17,816 nt of DNA from an uncultured Johnsonella sp. (lineage in GTDB: Bacteria > Bacillota > Clostridia > Lachnospirales > Lachnospiraceae). The stretch is taken from the NCBI GenBank assembly GCA_900766185.1, contig CAAFUL010000060.1, positions 1-17,816 on the forward strand, in the 5' to 3' direction. The position numbers were made by a program, and so were the translations under genes. This document shows positions 1-7,789 of the stretch, piece by piece. The first letter of the stretch is position 1, and each line of letters opens with the position of its first letter. Below the pieces are notes generated by a model that was not told the DNA's origin, searched no databases, and saw nothing but the letters and a program-made list of their open reading frames with translations.

Positions 1-101
1 CTACAAACTTATTATACGAGGGTTGCGGGTATGATTGAATTATACGGAGTTTTTTATAAACTAATAACCACAAACTATTATAATTGTTTATGTTGCCAAC
101 T
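1..101 (+). repeat. Copy A of an inverted dispersed repeat
   Basis: Positions 1-54 match the reverse complement of 17699-17752 with a single mismatch (G28 against A). Positions 80-101 match the reverse complement of 17671-17692, again with one mismatch. Between these blocks copy A has 25 bases (55-79) where copy B has 6. The last base of the copy falls inside the stop codon of the lipoprotein gene ending at 100. The repeat starts at the first base of the window, so it probably continues to the left. It contains no convincing gene. Confidence 0.85.
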
Positions 102-1431
102 ACTCTGCATCCAGCAGCTCTTTTTGGCTTCTTTCTTTAGCAGGAATGCAAAAGTAATTTGTACCAAAGCACTTATACGCCTCTCTCCAGCCTATATCGT
201 CTTCTTCAGAACGCTTGGCATCACAGCTTATTACAAAAAAGGCTCCTTTTACGAACTCCGCTTTTTGCAGCATTTTTATAGTGCCATTATCTTCAATATC
301 CTCTACAAATAAATCAGGGCAAAGTATTTTTTCCTGCTCATCTTCATCACAAAACATCAAATCCGTTTCGTAAGACCATGTACTGAAGGGTTTACTCTTT
401 CCTTTTTTTAGTTTTTCCGACTCATCGATCCATATTTCAAGTATACTCTCTTCATCATCACCCCGTATATCTTCATCCATAAGCTTAAGACTTCCTTCCT
501 CATTTAAGTCGACCTCAAAAAGATAAGCACCCTGAAGGGTCAAAGCAGTACCGCCACGGAGAGTAAGTACAAAATACACCTTGTCTTTTGAATATGCGAC
601 CTGCTCGACTGCAGGATATGCCCCCATCATCTCCTCTTTATCTATATCAAAATCTCCCACTTTTTTAAGTTCACCGTTCTCGACAAGTTCAAGTGCCCAA
701 AGTTCTGCATTTTCGCTGTCATCATAAGCATTTTTTAAGAATAATGCATATTTATCCGTCTTACCGGAAGGTATAAAAGAAGCTGAATGCTCATCTTTAA
801 AACTGTATATCTGCTTATCCTGCTGCCACAATTCTATAAACCATACTCCATCCTTATAATTTTCTACAGCATATACTCCGTTATCAGGATTCATTGCAAG
901 TATATGTCCCTTTGTTATATCTTTTCTGTCACTTCCGTCTGTTTTTATTGAATATATATTTCCGTAATCAGTATCTTCTTTACCTTCAATCTCCTTCAGA
1001 TAAAAAGTATCTTTATACAGATATAATTCACCAAAACCAAAATCATCAAATTCGCTTACTACCTCTTTTGTGTCAATGTCATAGGAACATATCTGTGCAT
1101 TTTCCATCTTTTTGGGTATATTTAAGAATTCTCCAAAAAGTGCCGTTTCACCGTCAAGATCCTTAGCATAATTTCTAAAATATACCACATTATCCTTGGC
1201 TACAAAGTATCCACCGTTATTTTCTATCTTTCCTTCAGTCTCTGTCTTGTCTTCGTTTGCTACCTTCTCTTCATTTTCACTTTTATCCTCAGACTTAGAA
1301 TGTTTCTTTGTCTTAGCCTGTTTTGTTTCCTCAGTAGCTACATTATCTTCACTTACATTTTCTTTACTGCAAGCAGATAAACAAAGTAATAAAAATACCA
1401 AAGCTATAAATAATAATTTTATTTTTTTCAT
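100..1431 (-). CDS. Secreted lipoprotein, unknown function
   Basis: A 443-residue protein with a type II signal peptide: MKKIK, a hydrophobic stretch at residues 5-18, and the lipobox LSAC with the lipidated cysteine at 21. Residues ~22-72 form a Lys/Glu/Ser/Thr-rich linker that should hold the rest away from the membrane. The remainder (~75-443) has recurring short strand-like segments such as YFVAKDNVVYFRNY, GNIYSIKTDGSDRKDI and GAYLFEVDLNEEGS. These resemble the repeats of DUF5050-like beta-propeller lipoproteins, but I cannot assign a family. The ATG is preceded by AGGTGGAG at good spacing. The linker motif KTKKHSK also occurs in the YARHG lipoprotein at 2788-3912, which suggests shared ancestry of the leader parts. 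It is the last of three same-strand lipoprotein genes, 150 bp from the next. Confidence 0.75.
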   Translation of the reverse strand: MKKIKLLFIALVFLLLCLSACSKENVSEDNVATEETKQAKTKKHSKSEDKSENEEKVANEDKTETEGKIENNGGYFVAKDNVVYFRNYAKDLDGETALFGEFLNIPKKMENAQICSYDIDTKEVVSEFDDFGFGELYLYKDTFYLKEIEGKEDTDYGNIYSIKTDGSDRKDITKGHILAMNPDNGVYAVENYKDGVWFIELWQQDKQIYSFKDEHSASFIPSGKTDKYALFLKNAYDDSENAELWALELVENGELKKVGDFDIDKEEMMGAYPAVEQVAYSKDKVYFVLTLRGGTALTLQGAYLFEVDLNEEGSLKLMDEDIRGDDEESILEIWIDESEKLKKGKSKPFSTWSYETDLMFCDEDEQEKILCPDLFVEDIEDNGTIKMLQKAEFVKGAFFVISCDAKRSEEDDIGWREAYKCFGTNYFCIPAKERSQKELLDAE

Positions 1432-1581
1432 ACTCCACCTTTCCTTTACTTAAGTCTGATAAGCGTTTTTATAATCAGCATACTAAACTTGGTATGATAA
1501 CCATGTAATATTTTTAACTGTAAAACTAAGCGGCTGTTTGCAAATTTTCCTTAGTCTTACACTTACTCATCTTTTACAATA

Positions 1582-2712
1582 TTATTTATTATACAACTTA
1601 TTGCTCACACTTACGAACTTAAAGCTTTCACCATTCTTTTGAAGTGATATAATAAGATTAGGGAAGACTCCTCCATAATATGAATTGTCCAGATATACAA
1701 ATGTTATCACATCATCCTTTACATCTACAAGCTCCAAATAATCCACCATCATATGATTGGTATCACCATGTTGAAGACAATACACCCCCTTACCGTCAAC
1801 ATACACATCACATTCCACTTCTAATTCTACCGGATAAGCTATATATTTCTTAAAAAATTGATCAAGGCTGTCTTTGCTAAGATATGAAGTATCCAAATCA
1901 AAATCGGAAGCTCCCGTTTTAGCAAGTTCTTCTATAACTTTTCCATAATCTATACTTTCATCTGTAAGCTGATAGACGATCTCATACGGTGATATCCCCT
2001 TCACATTATCCGGAGAAAATTCACATCTTAACAAACCGTTTACTCCCTTTTCTCCAACAAATTTACAAGCCCTAAGCTCCAGTGAACTTATATCATTATT
2101 TCCAATCAGGCTGTCAAGTCTGTTTTGCATTAATTTTACATTTTGCTTTTCGTATTCATTTAGAGTACTTTCATTAAAGTTATCAGCTTCTATAGTGCCG
2201 TTATACCAGGATTTACTCTCAAAATAAGCTGCCTGTCCTTGATTTTTAAACTTTCTGCCATGCCTTGCATAGACTTCATTAGTTCCCCTTCTTAATTGCC
2301 AAATGCTTGCAGCTTCTATCTCGGCGTTAGTCAATATTCTTTTATCACTGTCGGGAAATATATAGCTTGTAGGATCTATATCAGCCGGAGCGTAATCAAT
2401 TTGACCGAAATTTTTATCATGATCTACTTTTGAAGAAGAATTTGAAGGAGCAGCAGACGCAATACTTGGAATCTCTTTAGTCTCCTGCACCTCGCTACTT
2501 TCATCTTTTTGTTTTTTCTTCTTTTTCTTAGCCTCTTTTTTATCTACATTCTCACCTTCTTTTGTATACTCATCATCTTCTTCATCTATAGCTTCTTTTT
2601 TTGATTTATTATCATTATCGACTGATTTATTTATAACTCCACAGGCATTTACCTGTAAAACACATAATACCAAAATAAATAAAGTCAGTATATATTTTAT
2701 ACTTTTTTTCAC
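1582..2712 (-). CDS. YARHG-domain lipoprotein
   Basis: A 376-residue lipoprotein read from GTG at 2712. I chose that start because GGAGGG lies just upstream and it gives a clean signal peptide (KKSIKY plus hydrophobic core) with lipobox VNAC, Cys24; the longer GTG start at 2745 adds 11 residues before the signal. Residues ~30-100 are a highly charged linker with a run of lysines. A YARHG domain follows at ~108-200, with the signature YARHGRKF at 148-155, WQLRRG just before it, SWYNG at 168-172 and LNEYEK at 184-189. The C-terminal ~170 residues are unassigned. YARHG domains are found in extracellular or cell-surface proteins and their ligand is not established. The downstream neighbour at 2788-3912 on the same strand is a clear paralogue, only 75 bp away. 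Confidence 0.85.
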   Translation of the reverse strand: MKKSIKYILTLFILVLCVLQVNACGVINKSVDNDNKSKKEAIDEEDDEYTKEGENVDKKEAKKKKKKQKDESSEVQETKEIPSIASAAPSNSSSKVDHDKNFGQIDYAPADIDPTSYIFPDSDKRILTNAEIEAASIWQLRRGTNEVYARHGRKFKNQGQAAYFESKSWYNGTIEADNFNESTLNEYEKQNVKLMQNRLDSLIGNNDISSLELRACKFVGEKGVNGLLRCEFSPDNVKGISPYEIVYQLTDESIDYGKVIEELAKTGASDFDLDTSYLSKDSLDQFFKKYIAYPVELEVECDVYVDGKGVYCLQHGDTNHMMVDYLELVDVKDDVITFVYLDNSYYGGVFPNLIISLQKNGESFKFVSVSNKLYNK

Positions 2713-2787
2713 AATACCCTCCGTTCTGTGGATAAACCGCAACACAAATAGCTATTCAAGTATTTTTCAATCTATTCTTCTATAATA

Positions 2788-3912
2788 CTATTTAACACTT
2801 ATAAATTCAAATCCACCTTCTTTACTTTCAAGTTCCACTATCAGAAAGTTATTATCCTTTTTGTAGCCCTTTTCACGGCATATAAACCTATACCTGCTCT
2901 CTTCCTTCTCAATAAGTTCTACTGATACAATATCAACTTTATTGATATCTTTATACATCACATAATAAACATCCTCGTTTTTTGAATAATTTACACCTGA
3001 ATCATTCCAATTTATTTCATTCAACCCCACTCCAAAAAGTTTTACAAGGAGCACATCCAAATCTTTACTTTTTATTGCCGCAATATCATTATCAGCATCA
3101 TAATAACTTATTTTTTCAGCTTCTTTTCTCAGTTTTTCATAATTGATGCTTTCATCATATATCTGGCAGACTATATCTTTTATTAAAATATTTTCCAATG
3201 TATTTTGATTAAACCTTGATTTTAATACTCCGTTGGCTCCTTCTTCTCTTAAAAAGTCATACACCCTTAATTCCAACTCTCCTATGTTGATTCCCTCACT
3301 AATGCCAATTAATTTTCCCTGCAACAAAGAAACATTATTTTTTTCATACTCATTCAGGAAATCTTCTTCAAAATCCTTTGCTTCAATGCTCCCCTTATAC
3401 CAACTTTTACCCTCAAAGTATACCCTCTGCCCTGAATTAATAAACTTTCTTCCTCTTCTGGCATATATTTCATTAATACCTCGCCTTAATTGCCAAAGAC
3501 TTGAATTATCCAGCAGCTCATTATCTATAAGTTTTATATCACTGTTAGGAAATAAATATTCTTTCGGGTCAATATCTGCTGCCGCATAATCACTCAAATT
3601 GGGATAAAGTGATTTAACTTCACTAAAAGATTTCTTAAAACTATATACAAATACCCCCTCACCTTCATCTTCTTCATATTTTGAATTTATCTTTTTCTTC
3701 TGCCCGGCTTTACTATGTTTTTTAGTTTTCCCTACATATTCTTCATCCTCTTCTTTAACTTTTTTATCAGAGAAAAATACTTCGGTATCATCATTTTCTT
3801 TAGGTTGTCGGTTCGTAGCATTGCAAGCACTTAACATACCTATACACAGTAAAACAGATAAGTTTTTTACAATCACTCCCAAAATATAAAATGACACCTT
3901 GATTTTTTTCAT
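2788..3912 (-). CDS. YARHG-domain lipoprotein, tandem paralogue
   Basis: A 374-residue lipoprotein. I use ATG at 3912 (MKKIKV) rather than the in-frame TTG two codons earlier, because the AGAG ribosome-site remnant touches the TTG. The signal peptide ends in lipobox LSAC, Cys30. A charged linker (~35-85) contains KTKKHSK, also present in the lipoprotein at 100-1431. The YARHG domain spans ~108-205; its signature reads YARRGRKF at 150-157, so the histidine is replaced by arginine. Shared blocks with the next gene include AADIDP, WQLRRG, GKSWY and LNEYEK, while the C-terminal parts have diverged strongly. It is the first gene of the three-lipoprotein array and probably starts the transcript. 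Confidence 0.83.
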   Translation of the reverse strand: MKKIKVSFYILGVIVKNLSVLLCIGMLSACNATNRQPKENDDTEVFFSDKKVKEEDEEYVGKTKKHSKAGQKKKINSKYEEDEGEGVFVYSFKKSFSEVKSLYPNLSDYAAADIDPKEYLFPNSDIKLIDNELLDNSSLWQLRRGINEIYARRGRKFINSGQRVYFEGKSWYKGSIEAKDFEEDFLNEYEKNNVSLLQGKLIGISEGINIGELELRVYDFLREEGANGVLKSRFNQNTLENILIKDIVCQIYDESINYEKLRKEAEKISYYDADNDIAAIKSKDLDVLLVKLFGVGLNEINWNDSGVNYSKNEDVYYVMYKDINKVDIVSVELIEKEESRYRFICREKGYKKDNNFLIVELESKEGGFEFISVK

Positions 3913-4277
3913 TTCCAACTCTTTTACAGTTATCTTGTATTCAATAAAGAGTTTTGCAGTTGAATAAAAATACTGTTATTTATTTCAAATTTTTATTTTT
4001 ATACAAGACATAATTGAACAACAAGACTGCTATATTTTTTACCCCCTTTCTTCTTAACATATAAATCCTGCATATTGCCTCTTATTGCTTATTTTTATAC
4101 TATTTTATATAAAAAAGATACTATCTATTGAATAGTCTTTACTTATTTTTATAAATACTATTCAATGGATAAGGGTAATATATACAAAAAGAGACATGTT
4201 TTTTATACAATATGCATAGAATGTATGTCTCTTTTTGTTTGTAACATTTGTTATGTTTTCAATATTTGGTTTTTATT
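3913..4277. other. Intergenic region with TATTCAAT inverted repeats
   Basis: This 365-bp non-coding stretch carries a 15-bp inverted repeat (4122-4136 and 4157-4171, one G-T wobble pair) built on ATTGAATAGT/ACTATTCAAT. A second, shorter pair of the same half-site lies at 3938-3945 (TATTCAAT) and 3960-3966 (TTGAATA), just upstream of the lipoprotein start. The terminator of the regulator gene lies at 4186-4236. On the minus strand the 4122-4171 hairpin is followed by a T-rich run, so it could be a second terminator rather than an operator. I see no strong promoter. Confidence 0.5.
4186..4236 (-). terminator. Rho-independent terminator after the LuxR regulator
   Basis: A perfect 12-bp stem, AAAAAGAGACAT at 4186-4197 and ATGTCTCTTTTT at 4225-4236, with a 27-base loop. 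It lies 42 bp past the stop of the regulator gene. The T-run is part of the stem, so it could act in both directions. The long loop lowers confidence. Confidence 0.7.
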
Positions 4278-5903
4278 CTACTTAAGTTCATCTATTCTTC
4301 CACAACGCTTTAAGAGATCCAGATAAAGATTGAGTTCATCTTTTGACTTAATGCCCAATTTTTCATATATATTTCTGTTATGTTTTCTAACCGTATTCAT
4401 ACTTACACAGGCAAGTTCCGGAATTTCCGATATTTCATAACCGTCCATATAATATCTTAATATATTTCTTTCCGATACAGTAAGCCCTTTTGCATTTTCT
4501 ATAAATTGATCGAATAAGCTTTCTATGTTTGAAGGAGTCTTGATCTCCTCTCTACCATTACCAAGACTTTCAGTACGCTTTACTTTCATAAACTCTATAA
4601 GAGCATCTATTTCGGAAATACCTAAGTTGGAAGAGTTACTTAGCATTTCCTCATCTTTTAATTCTTCAAGCCTTTTTACAATGGGATTTACAAAACACCT
4701 TGAAATAAAATAGGATAAGGCAAGCATCAAAAGCACAAAGCAACTGATTATTGCAAGCAAAGTCCATCTTTCTATGTTTGCCTGTTTTTCATAAACAGAA
4801 TAGGGCATAAGTACTGTTATTGCCCATTTTCTGTTATCATCACTTTTTAACTCGTTTATGAAATGATGTGAACCTATATACTTAGTATCCTTTCCTGTAT
4901 ATATATTAAAATGTTTTTCTTTTTTTATCTTAAGTGTCTCATTATCGTTAATATAAATATTATCAGTCTCTCCTATAAGCCCTGCACTCAAATCCAGTTT
5001 ATTATCTTCTACAGGCGCAAAAACTGTAACCATATTACCGTAGTCCCCCTCTATCGGAGGATGCCTGTATCTGAATAATATACTGCTTATTTCTACACCG
5101 CATGCACCATAGGCTTCTTTATTACTGCCAAAAACAGGTAAACTTAAATAAGCCGCCCTCTCCCAAAGATTACTTAAGTTTCTTCTTCCTATCCATAAGT
5201 AGTCTGTTTTTCCTTCTTCGGGAATGGATGAAATCTGCTTTTTATACCACTCCATTTGCTTAATATCAAATTCCATATTCCATCTGTTATGCATCTGAAT
5301 GTGATATAAGGTTGATACTTCAGAATTTCCCCTGAATAAAAACACCTCATTATTAGGTGAATTGCCCCCACTTACATTAGCGAGTCTAAGATATAGACCG
5401 CTGCGTGAAGTGATTGCATTTGGCTGATGCGTATTCACTGTAGCATCAAGTATTGTAAATATACCGCTTACCCTCATGATTTTCATCTGATTTTCTAATA
5501 AAGGGTAGAGATTTTGCTGTATAGACAATAACTTATCCCGGTTATCATTAAGCTCGTATATATCATAAGGATAAGAAAGAACCTCATCTTCTAAAGAAGA
5601 TGCTATCTTATTCGATAGTTGCATACAATTTCCTACAAGGAAGCCGAGTCTTTCTTCTATCTCTCTTACACTATTTTTTAACTGTACTTCTATACTTTGT
5701 TTAAATCCCTTTCCGCTTTCAGCAAATGATCCGGCTGTAAATAAGATAACCGCCAATATACAAGTAACTACCGTAACCAACATACAAAGGTATAAAAGCA
5801 GCTTTCTTTGCATCGATATACTGTGTTTTCCTGCCGCAGCAACTAATTCAGGAACAGACATTTTCCTTTTACTTTTAGATTCTTTTCTTATTAAACGAAA
5901 CAT
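4278..5903 (-). CDS. Membrane-spanning LuxR-type transcriptional regulator
   Basis: A 541-residue one-component sensor-regulator. A basic N-terminus is followed by transmembrane helix 1 (~35-57), an extracytoplasmic domain of ~320 residues (58-378), transmembrane helix 2 (~381-402) and a short HAMP-like linker (~403-440). A LuxR/GerE-type helix-turn-helix occupies ~474-535: LTVSERNILRYYMDGYEISEI, then the recognition helix SMNTVRKHNRNIYEKLGIKS at 501-520. The outside domain has the size and position of a double-Cache sensor, but I could not confirm that fold. The layout resembles YesM-type sensor kinases with the kinase replaced by a DNA-binding domain. There is no receiver or kinase motif. 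AAAGGA precedes the ATG by 7 bases. It lies 83 bp downstream of a sugar-binding lipoprotein gene on the same strand, so the binding protein may present the ligand or be the target. Confidence 0.82.
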   Translation of the reverse strand: MFRLIRKESKSKRKMSVPELVAAAGKHSISMQRKLLLYLCMLVTVVTCILAVILFTAGSFAESGKGFKQSIEVQLKNSVREIEERLGFLVGNCMQLSNKIASSLEDEVLSYPYDIYELNDNRDKLLSIQQNLYPLLENQMKIMRVSGIFTILDATVNTHQPNAITSRSGLYLRLANVSGGNSPNNEVFLFRGNSEVSTLYHIQMHNRWNMEFDIKQMEWYKKQISSIPEEGKTDYLWIGRRNLSNLWERAAYLSLPVFGSNKEAYGACGVEISSILFRYRHPPIEGDYGNMVTVFAPVEDNKLDLSAGLIGETDNIYINDNETLKIKKEKHFNIYTGKDTKYIGSHHFINELKSDDNRKWAITVLMPYSVYEKQANIERWTLLAIISCFVLLMLALSYFISRCFVNPIVKRLEELKDEEMLSNSSNLGISEIDALIEFMKVKRTESLGNGREEIKTPSNIESLFDQFIENAKGLTVSERNILRYYMDGYEISEIPELACVSMNTVRKHNRNIYEKLGIKSKDELNLYLDLLKRCGRIDELK

Positions 5904-5986
5904 GATACTATCCTTTACTTCAATAAGTACCGCTCTAATGATGTACTAGGTATCCAAACTCCTACTATACGGCAATATGTAAAATT

Positions 5987-7375
5987 TTACTGCATTATTT
6001 TTTTTATATTTTCATATGCCTGTGTTATAAATGGTTCCTCACTTACAGTTTCCTGTTCCCCCGTCTTTGCAAGAGCTTTTAAAAACTCCTGTTCCTGTCT
6101 TGTAAGCTCCAGTCTTACATTCTTTTCAAAGCGCATCTCCAGCTCCAAATATCTTGGTAGTTGAGGAGCTGTATAAAAACTATATGTTTTTTGGGTTTCG
6201 GCAAGTGCCTCATATAAACTTCTGTACTTTAGACTTTCCAAGTCTTTAACTTTTTCAGGCAGTAAATCAAACGCCTCTTTTGTTACAGGCATATATCCTA
6301 CTTTGGTAACAAAATCCACATTTGTATTCGGCTCTGTAAGCCATTTTAAAAAAGTTGCTGCTGCCGCTTCCCTTTTAGGATTTGACTTAATAGTACAAAT
6401 TCCGGCACCTCTTTGCATTACCAGTTTTTCTTTGCCTTCAAATATAGGTACCGGACGGGCTATAACTTCTATAGGTTCTGAAACATTATTATCATAGGTT
6501 ACTATATCTTCATAATATAATACACTTGCGGATGAAGCCACGCTCACAACTATCTTTCCCGTACGAAGCGGTTCGGTAGCGTAGCCTTCTCTAAGCCACA
6601 CACCTCCTGCTATTGAAGCATCCGCATAAGGCTCCCATGCTTTTTTGAAACTCTCTCCAAACTCGATACTTCCGTCTTTATCATCTTCTTTAAAAAACTT
6701 ATCGCCCATAGACTCTACACCTACCTGAAAATAATTAAAGTGATAGTCATGTACAAAAAAGTTCTTTCCGTCATTAGGAATATCAGGTGTTTGTTCGTCT
6801 GTCCATTTATTATAGTCTTTGGACATTTTATATAAGCCTTCCCATGTCTTTAACTCTTCAATATCCGCACCCGTGGCTGCTGAAAATCTATCAAAAATAG
6901 TTTTATTTATAAAAAGTATCTCTGTAGACTTTGCAACCGGAAAAACTAAAAGTTTATCATCTATACTTCCCTCACTGATAAACTCAGGTATATAGGCTTT
7001 TAGCTCCTTATCATCAAAATAATTATGATAATCTACCAATATATCTTTATCCGGCAATGAGAGCACTGTTTTAGGATAGGCAACAAACATATCCGGAAGC
7101 TCCGATGCTCCGGGATCACCCTTTGCTGCTGAAAGTACAGCCTCATGTATAGTATTGGTATTGGAAATTGATGTAACTTGAACATTAATACCCTTCTCCA
7201 AACCTACAGTATTATTAAAGTCTTCTATCATGTCATTAAGGGGTGAATCTGTCTGACCTCCGTACACATGCCATATAGTTAATACAATAGGTTCTTTTTT
7301 TTCATTAATTTTATCACAGGCTGTAAGTAACAAGATTAAACAAATAACAAAAAATAAATAACTTCTTTTACTCAT
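5987..7375 (-). CDS. ABC-type extracellular solute (sugar) binding lipoprotein
   Basis: A 462-residue protein of the family 1 solute-binding type, which captures sugars or oligosaccharides outside the membrane. The start is ATG at 7375, with GGGGGGATT directly upstream; an in-frame ATG eight codons earlier lacks this ribosome site. The signal peptide ends in lipobox LTAC, Cys20. Typical family blocks are VLTIWHVYGG (31-40), a following helix LNDMIEDFNN, GDPGASELPDMFVAY (86-100), a segment around FPVAKSTEILFINKTIFDRF, and the C-terminal AAATFLKWLTEPNTN. Length fits the family. No MalF/MalG-type permease or ATPase is nearby; instead the next gene is a membrane-bound LuxR regulator. It therefore works either with a distant transporter or as the outside ligand-binding partner of that regulator. 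Confidence 0.88.
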   Translation of the reverse strand: MSKRSYLFFVICLILLLTACDKINEKKEPIVLTIWHVYGGQTDSPLNDMIEDFNNTVGLEKGINVQVTSISNTNTIHEAVLSAAKGDPGASELPDMFVAYPKTVLSLPDKDILVDYHNYFDDKELKAYIPEFISEGSIDDKLLVFPVAKSTEILFINKTIFDRFSAATGADIEELKTWEGLYKMSKDYNKWTDEQTPDIPNDGKNFFVHDYHFNYFQVGVESMGDKFFKEDDKDGSIEFGESFKKAWEPYADASIAGGVWLREGYATEPLRTGKIVVSVASSASVLYYEDIVTYDNNVSEPIEVIARPVPIFEGKEKLVMQRGAGICTIKSNPKREAAAATFLKWLTEPNTNVDFVTKVGYMPVTKEAFDLLPEKVKDLESLKYRSLYEALAETQKTYSFYTAPQLPRYLELEMRFEKNVRLELTRQEQEFLKALAKTGEQETVSEEPFITQAYENIKKIMQ

Positions 7376-7411
7376 AATCCCCCCATAATTTGCAAACAAA
7401 CACCTTAAAAA

Positions 7412-7449
7412 GACTAAAAACCTATGTTTATTATAGGTTTTATCTGCTG
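7412..7449 (-). promoter_or_regulatory. Leader hairpin with T-run, candidate attenuator
   Basis: In the ~100-base leader of the binding-protein gene, AAAACCTAT (7417-7425) and ATAGGTTTT (7433-7441) form a 9-bp stem with a 7-base loop. On the minus strand this stem runs directly into TTTTTAGTCTTTTT. An outer AAGACT/AGTCTT pair encloses it. It has the shape of an intrinsic terminator placed between promoter and start codon. No riboswitch class was recognised. Confidence 0.5.
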
Positions 7450-7483
7450 CTAAAAGTCTTATCTATCCGTCTATTGTAGGGAA

Positions 7484-7512
7484 ATTATAACATAATCCTT
7501 AATTCTTGTCAT
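7484..7512 (-). promoter_or_regulatory. Sigma-A-type promoter of the binding-protein/regulator unit
   Basis: Read on the minus strand: -35 ATGACA (7512-7507), a 17-base spacer, and -10 TATAAT (7489-7484). Transcription should start near 7477, about 100 bases before the ATG at 7375. Confidence 0.7.
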
Positions 7513-7581
7513 CAATTAATAAAAGTCAAGTTAATATTAATTACATTTTGTATTTTTTCACAAGTAAGCTGTTTTATAAAA

Positions 7582-7653
7582 AAGAGTTGCCATATCAAAA
7601 AACATATAATCTATCACAATAATAAACTATATTATTTTAATATGACAACTCTT
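7582..7653 (-). terminator. Probable terminator after the dipeptidase gene
   Basis: A 14-bp stem with one mismatch: AAGAGTTGCCATAT at 7582-7595 and ATATGACAACTCTT at 7640-7653. On the minus strand it is followed by CTTTTTTATAAAA. The 44-base loop is long, so it may be imperfect as a terminator or may have internal pairing. Confidence 0.55.
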
Positions 7654-7789
7654 ATATTAAATCATAAATTCACTGCTTTTACAGTTTCCTTCACTGTGAT
7701 TTCATATATTTTCCTGCACAAGTTGTAAGCAAACTATTCGCAAAATTAAATAGTGATTTATTAGATTTTTACAAATACTGCTTTTAAGG

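Larger units (their letters stand above)
7376..7789. other. Intergenic region between dipeptidase and binding-protein genes
   Basis: This 414-bp stretch holds the binding-protein leader and promoter (7376-7512) and the dipeptidase terminator (7582-7653). Nothing further was seen in 7654-7789, which is AT-rich and non-coding. Confidence 0.6.

Noticed and set aside
31..312. 93-codon plus-strand frame at the left edge
   Set aside because: It overlaps the repeat and the end of the lipoprotein gene, has no ribosome site, and its composition is that of an antisense shadow.
2713..2745. Longer N-terminus (GTG at 2745) for the YARHG lipoprotein
   Set aside because: It adds 11 polar residues before the signal peptide; the GTG at 2712 has GGAGGG at proper distance.
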